Shown in pieces: positions 34,764 through 43,539 of a DNA stretch of 64,000 bases; within the stretch, counting starts at the first letter, position 1; every line of letters starts with the position of its first letter. A model generated the notes under the pieces. It made no database searches. It was not told where the DNA came from and saw nothing but the letters and a program-made list of their open reading frames with translations. The DNA is taken from assembly GCA_049115715.1 (NCBI GenBank), contig JAGDZQ010000015.1:124001-188000 (forward strand), read 5' to 3'. Made by a program: the position numbers and the translations under genes. This DNA comes from JAMZMI01 sp049115715. Its GTDB lineage: Bacteria > Bacteroidota > Bacteroidia > Cytophagales > Cyclobacteriaceae.

Positions 34764-35711
34764 TTACCTTTTTACTCCTTTATAGGGATTGTAACCGTTC
34801 ATTTCTTTTTGGTAAAATCCTGTCCCGTCATAAGGACGAGTATCTGGATTTTTTGAGCATTCTTCAGAGCAACACCCGTTGTATATTTCTGCCCCCTCTT
34901 CGCTCATTGGTATATGAAGATTGCAGTGAGGGTTGGCACAGTTGACCATTCTGTCAGAGGGTTTCCCTGTGACGTAGCATTTTGATATCACGCTAGGGTT
35001 AACGGTGTTTAAATCCTTGGTAATACGACTATCAAAGACGTAGCATTTTCCTTCAAAGTCTTCACCATCTGCTTCAAGTCCGTATTTGATGATTCCTCCG
35101 TGTAGTTGATAAACATTTTCAAATCCCTGCTCCAGAAGAAAGGCACTGGCCTTTTCACATTTGATCCCTCCGGTACAATAAGTCACCACTTTTTTGTCTT
35201 TCAGGTGTCCTAGCTCATTTACCTTCTCAGGAAAATCTCTGAAATTTTCAATATCTAGAGTAACCGCATTTTTAAATTTTCCGACGCTATGTTCATAGTT
35301 GGATCGCACGTCTAAGATCACAGTATCTTCAGGCTGCTCTTTTAATATCTCTTTAAACTCAGCCGGCTCTATATATCCTCCAGTTTTTTCTCTTGGGTTG
35401 ATATGAGGAAGATCTACATGCACGATTTCAGGCTTCACACGCACATGCATTTTTTCAAATGTGTAACCTTCAGTTTGATCTACTTTAAACTCAATATCTG
35501 CGAAAAGAGGATCAGATTTTACCTCATTCATGTAAGTTTCGCAATCTGCTCTCAGACCGGAAACTGTTCCATTTAAGCCTTCTTCAGCAATGATAATTCT
35601 CCCCTTTAAGTTCAGATCCAGACATCTGATATGATGTTGTTCTCTGAAAGTCTCAGGGTCTTCAATTTTGGAGTAGCAATAATATAGGAGTACTAAATAT
35701 TCTTCTTTCAT
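34764..35711 (-). CDS. trhO: tRNA uridine(34) hydroxylase TrhO (rhodanese family)
   Basis: TrhO (YceA) hydroxylates uridine 34 of certain tRNAs in an oxygen-dependent way, the first step to 5-methoxyuridine or 5-carboxymethoxyuridine. The N-terminal acylphosphatase-like region includes GLNGTVSGLRADCE. The rhodanese domain at about 120-215 has the catalytic Cys in YCTGGIKCEKAS. A C-terminal Cys-rich segment (MVNCANPHCNLHI, CCSEECS) is typical. Length is 315 residues. A 5-bp hairpin lies just upstream of the ATG and contains a GGAG sequence. Confidence 0.95.
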   Translation of the reverse strand: MKEEYLVLLYYCYSKIEDPETFREQHHIRCLDLNLKGRIIIAEEGLNGTVSGLRADCETYMNEVKSDPLFADIEFKVDQTEGYTFEKMHVRVKPEIVHVDLPHINPREKTGGYIEPAEFKEILKEQPEDTVILDVRSNYEHSVGKFKNAVTLDIENFRDFPEKVNELGHLKDKKVVTYCTGGIKCEKASAFLLEQGFENVYQLHGGIIKYGLEADGEDFEGKCYVFDSRITKDLNTVNPSVISKCYVTGKPSDRMVNCANPHCNLHIPMSEEGAEIYNGCCSEECSKNPDTRPYDGTGFYQKEMNGYNPYKGVKR

Positions 35712-35717
35712 AACCAG

Positions 35718-35733
35718 AGCTCCGTTTCAGCGG
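35718..35733 (-). promoter_or_regulatory. Hairpin in the trhO translation-initiation region
   Basis: CTCCG and CGGAG arms with a 6-base loop lie 7 bases upstream of the trhO ATG on the minus strand. The GGAG in one arm is the only Shine-Dalgarno-like sequence there, so folding could limit translation. No U-run follows, arguing against a terminator. Confidence 0.4.
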
Positions 35734-35763
35734 AGTGTTTTGAATGATTAAAAGTATTAAGAA

Positions 35764-36117
35764 TCAAGTCACAAGTCTTTGCTTAAATGAGTAAGTCATT
35801 TTTTGCAATTCTGTCACTCGACTGGAAATATCCTCAAAGATAGTTTGATCAATGAAATTTAAATTTCTACTGATAATTAATTGACTTTCAATTTCGAAAA
35901 GAGATCCTAAAGAATACCCAATAAACATTGCGTAATCTTTCTTCCCAGACCTCCCTGAACCTTCAGCAATATTTGAACTAACTGATACAGAAGCTCTTCT
36001 TAGCTGATTAGTCAATCCAAATTTTTCGTCATTCGGAAATGATTTAGTAATATCATAAACAAGTGAAGCTAATTCAATGGCTTTTTGCCAGATGATAAGC
36101 TCTTTGAAATTATTCAT
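35764..36117 (-). CDS. Four-helix bundle protein (S23 / 23S rRNA intervening-sequence family)
   Basis: This 117-residue protein belongs to the four-helix bundle S23 family, first noted in intervening sequences of 23S rRNA genes but widespread as a free gene in Bacteroidota. Family signatures are FKELIIWQKAIELASLVYD, FGLTNQLRRASVSVSSNIAEG and YSLGSLFEIESQL. Its biochemical role is unknown. It lies between a NeuD-like gene and trhO on the same strand. It is not inside an rRNA gene here. Such genes are scattered among related genomes, suggesting mobility. Confidence 0.92.
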   Translation of the reverse strand: MNNFKELIIWQKAIELASLVYDITKSFPNDEKFGLTNQLRRASVSVSSNIAEGSGRSGKKDYAMFIGYSLGSLFEIESQLIISRNLNFIDQTIFEDISSRVTELQKMTYSFKQRLVT

Positions 36118-36151
36118 TCGAATCTTGCTACTGATTGCTTATATCTTGCTA

Positions 36152-36790
36152 CTACTTACTAACAGCAACAGCAGGATTGCCAAATACAGTTTCCTTAGCT
36201 TTTACATCAGCTACCACAACGGAACCAGCCCCGACACGTGCGTTCTTTCCTATTTTCACACCACTTACCACCGTGACACCCGAGCCTATAAAGGCTCCCT
36301 CTTCTATCGTCACCCCAGCGTTAATTATCGACCCGGCACCTACCTGCACAAAATCGCCAACTTCTACATTGTGTTCAATGATCGCTGCTGAACTCAAAAT
36401 GCAATGCTGGCCAATCTTAGCGGAAGCTCCTATGGTAACTCTTGCATTAATAAAATTTCCATGTCCAATTTCAGCAAACCCCGATATCTCGGCTGTGGAA
36501 TGAACTGCATTCATGGGCATCACTTTTCTTTCATCCATGAGCATTTTTACCCATTTTTTTCTGAGCGAATTTTCGTCTGAAGCTAAAAATGCGTCACATT
36601 TCTGGCCAATCAATTTTATGAAGCCATGGTCATCCGTTTTTCCAAGAACTGAAACATCATCTACTTCAAGCCCATGAGTGGCTTTATCATCATCCAAAAA
36701 TCCATAAACGACGATGTTGTTACTTTTAAATATCTCTAAGGCCGCCTGAGCGATTCCCTTAGCTCCAAAAATGATTACTGGTTTGTTCAT
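36152..36790 (-). CDS. NeuD-like sugar O-acyltransferase (left-handed beta-helix)
   Basis: This is a predicted acetyltransferase of the sialic-acid O-acetyltransferase NeuD family. The N-terminal Rossmann-like region (IIFGAKGIAQAALEIF, 1-80) is the PglD-type UDP-sugar-binding domain. The C-terminal half is made of hexapeptide repeats such as INARVTIGASAKIG, VGAGSIINAGVTI and IGKNARVGAGSVV, forming the acyl-CoA-binding beta-helix. Length is 212 residues. It probably acetylates a surface glycan sugar or modifies a nucleotide sugar. The adjacent polytopic membrane protein gene may act in the same glycan pathway. Confidence 0.9.
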   Translation of the reverse strand: MNKPVIIFGAKGIAQAALEIFKSNNIVVYGFLDDDKATHGLEVDDVSVLGKTDDHGFIKLIGQKCDAFLASDENSLRKKWVKMLMDERKVMPMNAVHSTAEISGFAEIGHGNFINARVTIGASAKIGQHCILSSAAIIEHNVEVGDFVQVGAGSIINAGVTIEEGAFIGSGVTVVSGVKIGKNARVGAGSVVVADVKAKETVFGNPAVAVSK

Positions 36791-36820
36791 AAGTCTGAAA
36801 TTGGCTGCAAAGTTAGACCT

Positions 36821-38044
36821 TTATGCTTTCTTTTGAAACCAAGCTTGAAATGGTGTAATACTTAGAAGAAAGAAGAGGAAAGGAAGGTAAGATGCCTTGT
36901 ACCTCATAAGGGTCCCAAAGTTTGGAGAGGCGAGCGGGTAAAGAGAAGCTAGAACCAAAATAAAACCTATCCCGCACCACACAAGGATAGGAGGGCGGCC
37001 AATTCTTCTGAGTTTGGCCAGAGTGAAAAGAGAAAGAATCAGAATCAGCGAATTTTCTAACCCATGAAGTAGATAGACAAGTCCCCCCTCTGTCAGGATG
37101 GGACGAAACAGGCCAGATAGAAAACTCAATGGAAGACAGAATGTCAAACTTTTCCAATCAGGTTGCAGGTTCCTAAAGACTATGCTGGTCTCGGGACTGG
37201 AGTTGCTGAGGATTATGTGGTAATTATCATATATAGCTTGAGGAAAATTCTGGAAATATAAGTTTGGGTTGATAAATGAAATCCCTACGGTACAAAGAAC
37301 CACAAGAGCCAGCCATATGAATCCTTTGTAATAGTTCTTCTCGATGCGTCTTGCAATCAGCTTCTCAAATGCTACTATGATTACAACTCCGAATGCAATT
37401 CCGAAAAGGAAGTAGCGAAGCTTCCAGAGGAGAAAAAATGAAAGAACCAGTCCTAGAATGTCCAACCACTTGATTTTGTGCTTGTAGCAGTACTTTACAA
37501 GTGTAGAGGTGATTAGAACGATTGAGATGAAAACCAATGAGTCTTTTAGTAGCACTGATGTCCAAAAAATAGGACTGGGAAGAACGAGAAAAGCTGCAAC
37601 GAGACTTAGTTTATGCTTGGGAAAAATGGAAGCACAAAGGCTTACAAAATACCATATTGGGATAAAGCTTAGTATCGACATGTATAGCGTACTGATCCAA
37701 TAGCTATTGTTTGTCAGTAGGCATAAAACGCTCACAAGCTTGATGAAGAAGCCATCTCTACCTTCAGATTTATAAATGTGATGTTGTGATGAGAATACGA
37801 AATCGAGATATTCTACAAAATCACTTCGCCCCGAATCTGCCAGATCAGATGCTTTTTTGAAAAAACTAAGACTATCTCCATACTGGATGTATTGAGTATA
37901 GATTAATACAAAACTTACTGAGCCTATCAATCGAATACCCAACCCCGTCCAAAAAATCGATTGATGGAATTGTGTTCCTCTCTGAGTGTAGACAGCCAAA
38001 ATGATGCAACTAAGTATAATCAGGTGGATCAAATAGAGTATCAT
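36821..38044 (-). CDS. Polytopic membrane protein of unknown function
   Basis: Not assigned to a named family. The 407-residue protein has about ten hydrophobic segments, beginning with MILYLIHLIILSCIILAVY. Soluble loops are short, the longest containing KSEGRDGFFIKLVS. The arrangement resembles O-antigen/exopolysaccharide polymerases or EpsG/glucosyltransferase-like integral membrane proteins, which fits the neighbouring NeuD-like gene, but no catalytic motif was recognised. Its start overlaps the end of the DUF2851 gene by four bases (ATGA type), so the two are coupled. Confidence 0.75.
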   Translation of the reverse strand: MILYLIHLIILSCIILAVYTQRGTQFHQSIFWTGLGIRLIGSVSFVLIYTQYIQYGDSLSFFKKASDLADSGRSDFVEYLDFVFSSQHHIYKSEGRDGFFIKLVSVLCLLTNNSYWISTLYMSILSFIPIWYFVSLCASIFPKHKLSLVAAFLVLPSPIFWTSVLLKDSLVFISIVLITSTLVKYCYKHKIKWLDILGLVLSFFLLWKLRYFLFGIAFGVVIIVAFEKLIARRIEKNYYKGFIWLALVVLCTVGISFINPNLYFQNFPQAIYDNYHIILSNSSPETSIVFRNLQPDWKSLTFCLPLSFLSGLFRPILTEGGLVYLLHGLENSLILILSLFTLAKLRRIGRPPILVWCGIGFILVLASLYPLASPNFGTLMRYKASYLPFLFFLLSITPFQAWFQKKA

Positions 38045-39315
38045 GGCCTATTGAGTATGGCGACTCCAATGTTACAGTGCAGGCATCTCTTTTTTAAACA
38101 AAATTCGTTGTATTGTTGGATGAGCGCCTGCGTATCAAATGCTGAGTTACACGCTATTCCGACCTGTTCCCACTGCTTAGTAATGTTGTTTTTTTCTGAC
38201 TTAATTTCCTCTAAGAGTTCTACACCTCGTTCAAGTAAAGATTCATTTCCTGCTGTTTTAGAGTAGGCTGTGAGGATAGGGACTGCAGTATTTATCAGAA
38301 GGTTTTCAATAGAAAAACTACCAAATCGATTGCTGCCGCTTTCAAGTTTTTTTCCAAAATCATAGTGATTTTTCCAATAGCCAGCAGGTTCGATGCTAAG
38401 TCCAGCTTTTAGTTTTTTGATCCCATGATTTTCAATAAAATAGGAGAGCAATTTCTTTGTGCCGAGTAAGAAAGTGGCAAATTGAGCCAGTCTGACAGTA
38501 GGAAAGTTAGCAGGTCTTAGCTTTGAAAACTTCCACTGATGCCTAAGTAGGGGAGAATTGATTCTGTATTTCTTGCTTAAGAAATCAAACTCTTTTTGTA
38601 GTGATTTTTGATATTCATCTTCAGGTGTCTCTAGAAATCCAGCAGTTCCAAAAATAAGTGCGAAAACTTGATCTGGGTTATCAAGGTGCTTTGCAATGAT
38701 CTTGTAGGGAAGGAGTGTGGTCAGTTTTTCAAATGGCTCCTTATTTATTGAAAATCCGAAATTCTTACCAAGCAGTTGATAGACTGTTTGATCCCAATTG
38801 GTGTTTGATTCGCTTAAGATGTCAAGTACCAGCTTGGCTTTACTTTCTAGCCTATCCGTAAGCGCATGGTCAAGCATCATGGTTTTTTGGATACTAGGTA
38901 AGCCATCCAAAAAGGATTCACATAGGATAGCCTTTGGCTGATTGATATAGGATCGGTATTGCTGCTCCAGATTTTGGTCTACAAAGTCAGACAGCACAAG
39001 TGTAGGGATTTGAGATTCATTTTGATAAACGATCTCCGTGTCGTTCTTCCACACTACATGTAGAATTACGTTTTGATAGGAAGGATCACTTTGATGCTTG
39101 TGAGCCAGCCAATCGGATGCTTTAAAATGAATTTCTACAGAACCCGCCCATTCTATTTGGTCGATTTTAATCTTGGACTCTAAGAAATCAGGCCCTGCAT
39201 TTTTGTTATGGTGACCCGTTTTTAATACGGTAATCTCTTTTCCCAGGCTTGTTGTTAGGGGAAGCTTGTTAAACTTTTGGTATTTCCAGAGGAAGTGAAG
39301 GAACAGTTCATCCAT
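38041..39315 (-). CDS. DUF2851 family protein
   Basis: This 424-residue cytoplasmic protein belongs to DUF2851, a family common in Bacteroidota and of unknown function. Family features are the N-terminal FLWKYQKFNKLPL, the segment GHHNKNAGPDFLESKIKID with EIHFKASDW and VILHVVWKND, and the C-terminal Cys-containing LKKRCLHCNIG, which may bind a metal. The central region aligns loosely with nuclease-like beta-sheet folds, but this is uncertain. It overlaps the membrane protein gene downstream and starts 29 bases after pyrF. Confidence 0.88.
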   Translation of the reverse strand: MDELFLHFLWKYQKFNKLPLTTSLGKEITVLKTGHHNKNAGPDFLESKIKIDQIEWAGSVEIHFKASDWLAHKHQSDPSYQNVILHVVWKNDTEIVYQNESQIPTLVLSDFVDQNLEQQYRSYINQPKAILCESFLDGLPSIQKTMMLDHALTDRLESKAKLVLDILSESNTNWDQTVYQLLGKNFGFSINKEPFEKLTTLLPYKIIAKHLDNPDQVFALIFGTAGFLETPEDEYQKSLQKEFDFLSKKYRINSPLLRHQWKFSKLRPANFPTVRLAQFATFLLGTKKLLSYFIENHGIKKLKAGLSIEPAGYWKNHYDFGKKLESGSNRFGSFSIENLLINTAVPILTAYSKTAGNESLLERGVELLEEIKSEKNNITKQWEQVGIACNSAFDTQALIQQYNEFCLKKRCLHCNIGVAILNRP

Positions 39316-39344
39316 AGAGCAAATCGTTACTCTTACTTAAACTG

Positions 39345-40163
39345 TTATTTAATTTGTTGAAGCTTGCCCGACATTTTTTCTTGCAAGTCTTTTGCCGCTT
39401 CTCCCGCTTTTGCTGCAAAATCAGTTCCATTTCCAGCATAAATGATTCCTCTAGAAGAGTTGACCAGGAGTCCGCATTGCTTATTCATTCCGTATCTGCA
39501 GACGGATTCCAAGCTGCCTCCCTGAGCACCTACTCCTGGGATAAGTAAGAAGTGATCCGGCACAATCATTCTTACAGTAACAAGTGTTTCTGCTCTGGTC
39601 GCTCCAACCACATACATCATGTTTTGTGGAGTTCCCCATTCGGAGCTTTTGCGAAGTACGCGTTCGAATAGCTTTTCGCTATGGCTCTCAATCATCAAAT
39701 CCTGAAAATCAAAAGAACCACCGTTAGAGGTCGCTGCAAGTAATACCACCCACTTCCCTTCGTGTTTTAGAAATGGCGTAACTGAATCCTCACCCATGTA
39801 CGGGTTGACCGTGACAGAGTCAAAAGAAAGTTGCTCGAAGAAAGCCCGGGCATACAAATTTGATGTGTTTCCAATATCACCTCTTTTCGCGTCAGCAATG
39901 GTGAAGACATCATCAGGAATATACTCGATCGTTTTTTCTAAGGAATCCCAACCTTTACTTCCCAAAGATTCATAGAATGCCAAATTGGGCTTATAGGCTA
40001 CAGCGTACTTGTAAGTAGCATCAATGATCTGTTTGTTAAACTCGAAAATGGGATCATCCGAAGATTTTAGGTGAGATGGAATCAGATTGATGTCTGTATC
40101 CAGACCCACACAAAGAAAGGATTCTTTTTCGATGATCTTATTAAATAGTTCCGATCTGGTCAT
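39345..40163 (-). CDS. pyrF: Orotidine 5'-phosphate decarboxylase
   Basis: PyrF performs the last step of UMP synthesis, decarboxylating OMP. The 272-residue protein is a type 2 (long) enzyme. It has FLCVGLDTDINLIP at the N-terminus, the catalytic loop TIADAKRGDIGNTS with Lys and Asp, and the phosphate-binding LIPGVGAQGGS near the end. pyrD lies 3.4 kb away on the same strand, but a terminator and other genes intervene. DUF2851 follows in the same direction. Confidence 0.96.
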   Translation of the reverse strand: MTRSELFNKIIEKESFLCVGLDTDINLIPSHLKSSDDPIFEFNKQIIDATYKYAVAYKPNLAFYESLGSKGWDSLEKTIEYIPDDVFTIADAKRGDIGNTSNLYARAFFEQLSFDSVTVNPYMGEDSVTPFLKHEGKWVVLLAATSNGGSFDFQDLMIESHSEKLFERVLRKSSEWGTPQNMMYVVGATRAETLVTVRMIVPDHFLLIPGVGAQGGSLESVCRYGMNKQCGLLVNSSRGIIYAGNGTDFAAKAGEAAKDLQEKMSGKLQQIK

Positions 40164-40210
40164 TGCTGCTATTTACTCTCAAGTTAATAATAATACGTAT
40201 AATCTAGGCA

Positions 40211-40244
40211 AAAAAAGACCTCTCTGATGTGATTTCAGAGAGGT
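40211..40244 (-). terminator. Intrinsic terminator after lolA
   Basis: ACCTCTCTGA and TCAGAGAGGT form a perfect 10-bp stem with a 7-base loop. Read leftward, the stem is followed by six U residues. It lies 33 bases beyond the lolA stop and separates the pyrD-ftsK-lolA block from pyrF. Confidence 0.9.
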
Positions 40245-40277
40245 ACTGAATATGCCTTATAACTACAGAACTGTACT

Positions 40278-40907
40278 TTATCTGAAGTCGATTACTTCCA
40301 CTCCTTTATGTTTTTTAGGATTGAAGGTGAATACATTGTCTTTTAGGTCTGGCTTCTCTTCAAAGTTTTTGATGCTGTATACATAAATGTTGCCCGACTT
40401 ATCCATAACTGTAAATTGCTTGAGTGCGTCCTGGTCGTCAATTGTCATCTTGATTTTGAAGTAGCTTTTATTTTTATCTTCAGGGTCAAGTTCAATAAAT
40501 CTGTCTCCACGGTTATTGGTCTTGATCAGGTTGTATTTGAAACCGTCTTTATACAAGTCGTATATGTTTCCCATGTTGATCTCCTGCTCCTCCGGATCAT
40601 AAGTAGTCACTGTGACCTCAGAAACTTCAGCATTATAGCTCCAGACGTCCTTCCCGTCGTTGAAGATTTCCTGGCCGGATACGCTTAAGATGTACTTTCC
40701 ACCTTTTACAGTAATGGTACCTTCGAAGGATTCGTTGATCCCTACTTCTTTGTTTTCCAGCTTCTGAGAAAACTCGGCGCTGTAGGCATTGATTTTTTTG
40801 TACTTTCCACTCATTGCATTCAGTACTGCAAGGGCATCTTCATCATACTGTGCGAATGCATTGATGCTTAAGAAAAGCGCAAGTAATGTGTATGTTAGAT
40901 TCTTCAT
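40278..40907 (-). CDS. lolA: Outer-membrane lipoprotein carrier LolA-like protein
   Basis: This is a periplasmic chaperone that shuttles lipoproteins from the inner to the outer membrane. It has a signal peptide (about 1-19, ending NAFAQ) followed by the LolA beta-half-barrel: YSAEFSQKLENKEVG, FEGTITVKGGKYILSVSGQEIFNDGKDVWSY, and a C-terminal NVFTFNPKKH. Length is 209 residues. It lies 25 bases downstream of ftsK, a neighbourhood conserved in Bacteroidota. A strong terminator follows. Confidence 0.92.
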   Translation of the reverse strand: MKNLTYTLLALFLSINAFAQYDEDALAVLNAMSGKYKKINAYSAEFSQKLENKEVGINESFEGTITVKGGKYILSVSGQEIFNDGKDVWSYNAEVSEVTVTTYDPEEQEINMGNIYDLYKDGFKYNLIKTNNRGDRFIELDPEDKNKSYFKIKMTIDDQDALKQFTVMDKSGNIYVYSIKNFEEKPDLKDNVFTFNPKKHKGVEVIDFR

Positions 40908-40932
40908 TTTTTATGATTTTAATAACTAGTTG

Positions 40933-43506
40933 CTATAGGCTAGACAATAACTGTTCCAAAGCGTACTCATCTTGAATTAAAACTTCTCGTGCTTTACTTC
41001 CTTCAAACGACCCCACGATTCCTGCAGCCTCCAATTGATCGATAAGTCGACCTGCACGATTGTATCCCAATTTCATTTTTCTCTGAATAAGAGATGTACT
41101 TCCCTGCTGATGCATGACGATCAATCTGGCTGCATCGTCGAACAAAGCGTCTCGCTCAGAAAGGTCGATTTCACCTACTCCGCTACTTTCTTCACCTACA
41201 AACTCCGGAAGCTCGTATGCAGAGTCATAACCACGCTGGTCTCCAATGAACTCACATATCCTGTCCACTTCTGGTGTATCTACAAATGCACATTGTAACC
41301 TGATTATATCAGAACCCATAGATAGAAGCATATCTCCCTGACCAATGAGCTGATCAGCTCCACCGGCATCCAAAATGGTTCTTGAATCTATTTTGGAAGT
41401 TACTCTAAATGATAATCTAGCTGGGAAATTAGCTTTGATAATACCGGTGATGACATTTACTGAAGGTCTTTGAGTAGCGACTATGAGGTGAATACCAATG
41501 GCTCTTGCAAGTTGTGCAAGTCTTGCAATTGGCATTTCCACTTCTTTACCTGCTGTCATCATCAAATCTGCTAATTCATCGATTACCAGTACGATGTACG
41601 GAAGGTACTTGTGTCCTTTTTCAGGATTCAACCTTCTGTCAGTAAACTTCTTGTTGTATTCTTTGAGGTTTCTACACCCAGCGTCTTTAAGCAAGTCGTA
41701 TCGTTGATCCATTTCGATACAAAGCGAGTTGAGTGTATTTACAACTTTGGCCGTATCCGTAATAATCGCCTCGTCGCTATCTGGTAGTTTGGCTAGAAAA
41801 TGTCTTTCTAGTTTATTGAAAAGCGTTAGTTCCACTTTCTTAGGATCTACCATGACAAACTTCAACTGTGAAGGGTGCTTTTTATAGATCAAAGAAGTGA
41901 TAATCATATTGAGTCCAACTGACTTTCCTTGTCCGGTAGCTCCAGCCATCAACAAGTGAGGCATTTTAGCGAGATCGGTAACAAACACATCATTAGATAT
42001 GGTCTTACCTAAAACTACAGGCAATTCCATGTTTGCCTTGCTGAACTTCTCAGTAGTAATGACGGACTTAACGTCCACCATCTCCTTGTGCTTATTCGGC
42101 ACTTCTATACCTATCGTGCCTCTTCCCGGAATAGGGGCAATGATCCTAATGCCTAAAGCAGCTAAGCTTAATGCAATGTCATCCTCAAGATTTTTGATCT
42201 TAGAAATCTTAACGCCGGCTTCTGGTACTATTTCGTAGAGGGTGACAGTCGGGCCGATGGTGGCTTTGATGCTGGCGATTCCAATTTTAAAATTAATCAG
42301 TGTTTCTACAATCTTATCCTTGTTTTGCTCTAGCTCATCTTTAGATACTTGAACGTCTTTGGGCGGATAATTTATGAGGAGCTCAGGGGTAGGATATTGG
42401 TATTTAGGAAGATCCAGCGTAGGATCATAGTTTTCCATGTGATCAACCCTTACCTCTGTGTCTTTCGGTTTTACGAAACCAACTGGAAGGTCTTCCTCTT
42501 CCTCTTCTTCCTCGTCAGATTCTGCAAGTTGGCTGATTCCGGGTATTTCGATTGAAAATGCAGGCTCTTCTTTAGGTACGTTTCTCTTGGGTTTGGGCTT
42601 ATCTTCTACTTCCCAGGACTGAGATTGAACTTCTTCTATCTCATCACCTTCAACCTCCTCTTCTTCAACTTCTTTTTTGACTTGATTAATTATAAAGTCC
42701 AGCGATTTATCTTTTTCTTCTTCATTAAGATCCTCGAACTCGAGTTCTACAGAATCTTCATCTTTATTCAGGTCATCGTTAATCTCACCTTCATCACTTT
42801 CAATATTTTCTTCCCTGTCATACTCTTCATCCTCATCGAAGGGTGAGTCTTCTGCATCACTACCTTTAAACCTGCTCCTGAAGTCTTGAATTACTCCCTC
42901 TATAAGGGCGATTCGGGTAATGTTGAAGAAGTACATGTTGAATACCAAAAACAGGAAAACAAGAAATAGGACGGATCCCCATCCCATTAGACTTTCCAGT
43001 AGAATTGACATTTCAAATCCTACACCTCCACTGAGGAATCCCCATTCGGAGATTTCATCGGAACTGATTAGGAAGTATCCTAGGAACATGCTTACCCACA
43101 ATAGATAGAATGTTGTGAATGCAAATGCCTTTGCAATAGAGAGGGTTCGTTTTCTCCATACGATCCTGTGCCCAATCAGGAACAGGAAGGGAGGGATTAG
43201 TAATGATGCGATACCAAACCACAGAAAAATAAAATAATGAGCTGTAATGGCTCCAATGAGTCCAAACCAATTTTGAACTTCAACACCTGATTCTTTGATG
43301 TCGGTTTGAGTGAATGCCTCAACTACGCTTTGATCAGCCTTGCCCGTGTTTAAATAGGAGACAAATGAGATTGCAAGAAATGCTGCGCTGAGTAACATGA
43401 AAAGCCCAATTGCCAAATGAAACTTTCGGTCATTTAAGAAGTCGACTTTAAATTTCACCGATCCCGAGTTACCAGACTTATCGCTCTTATAAGTGTTTTG
43501 TGCCAT
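40933..43506 (-). CDS. ftsK: DNA translocase FtsK
   Basis: FtsK is the septal DNA pump that moves chromosome termini through the division site and activates XerCD recombination. The N-terminus (about 28-210) has four transmembrane helices. A very acidic linker (about 215-370, rich in Asp/Glu) follows instead of the Pro/Gln linker of E. coli. The motor domain has Walker A GATGQGKSVG, Walker B IVLVIDELADLM and VATQRPSVNVITG. The C-terminal winged-helix gamma domain (about 785-850) would read KOPS-like sequences. Length is 857 residues. A xerD gene lies 2 kb away. Confidence 0.97.
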   Translation of the reverse strand: MAQNTYKSDKSGNSGSVKFKVDFLNDRKFHLAIGLFMLLSAAFLAISFVSYLNTGKADQSVVEAFTQTDIKESGVEVQNWFGLIGAITAHYFIFLWFGIASLLIPPFLFLIGHRIVWRKRTLSIAKAFAFTTFYLLWVSMFLGYFLISSDEISEWGFLSGGVGFEMSILLESLMGWGSVLFLVFLFLVFNMYFFNITRIALIEGVIQDFRSRFKGSDAEDSPFDEDEEYDREENIESDEGEINDDLNKDEDSVELEFEDLNEEEKDKSLDFIINQVKKEVEEEEVEGDEIEEVQSQSWEVEDKPKPKRNVPKEEPAFSIEIPGISQLAESDEEEEEEEDLPVGFVKPKDTEVRVDHMENYDPTLDLPKYQYPTPELLINYPPKDVQVSKDELEQNKDKIVETLINFKIGIASIKATIGPTVTLYEIVPEAGVKISKIKNLEDDIALSLAALGIRIIAPIPGRGTIGIEVPNKHKEMVDVKSVITTEKFSKANMELPVVLGKTISNDVFVTDLAKMPHLLMAGATGQGKSVGLNMIITSLIYKKHPSQLKFVMVDPKKVELTLFNKLERHFLAKLPDSDEAIITDTAKVVNTLNSLCIEMDQRYDLLKDAGCRNLKEYNKKFTDRRLNPEKGHKYLPYIVLVIDELADLMMTAGKEVEMPIARLAQLARAIGIHLIVATQRPSVNVITGIIKANFPARLSFRVTSKIDSRTILDAGGADQLIGQGDMLLSMGSDIIRLQCAFVDTPEVDRICEFIGDQRGYDSAYELPEFVGEESSGVGEIDLSERDALFDDAARLIVMHQQGSTSLIQRKMKLGYNRAGRLIDQLEAAGIVGSFEGSKAREVLIQDEYALEQLLSSL

Positions 43507-43539
43507 GCGCAGTTATATCAACAAAAGTAATAAGAGTTT

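Noticed and set aside
42625..42846. Phe/Ile-rich frame antisense to ftsK
   Set aside because: It is the reverse reading of the acidic GAA/GAT-rich FtsK linker, not a membrane protein gene.
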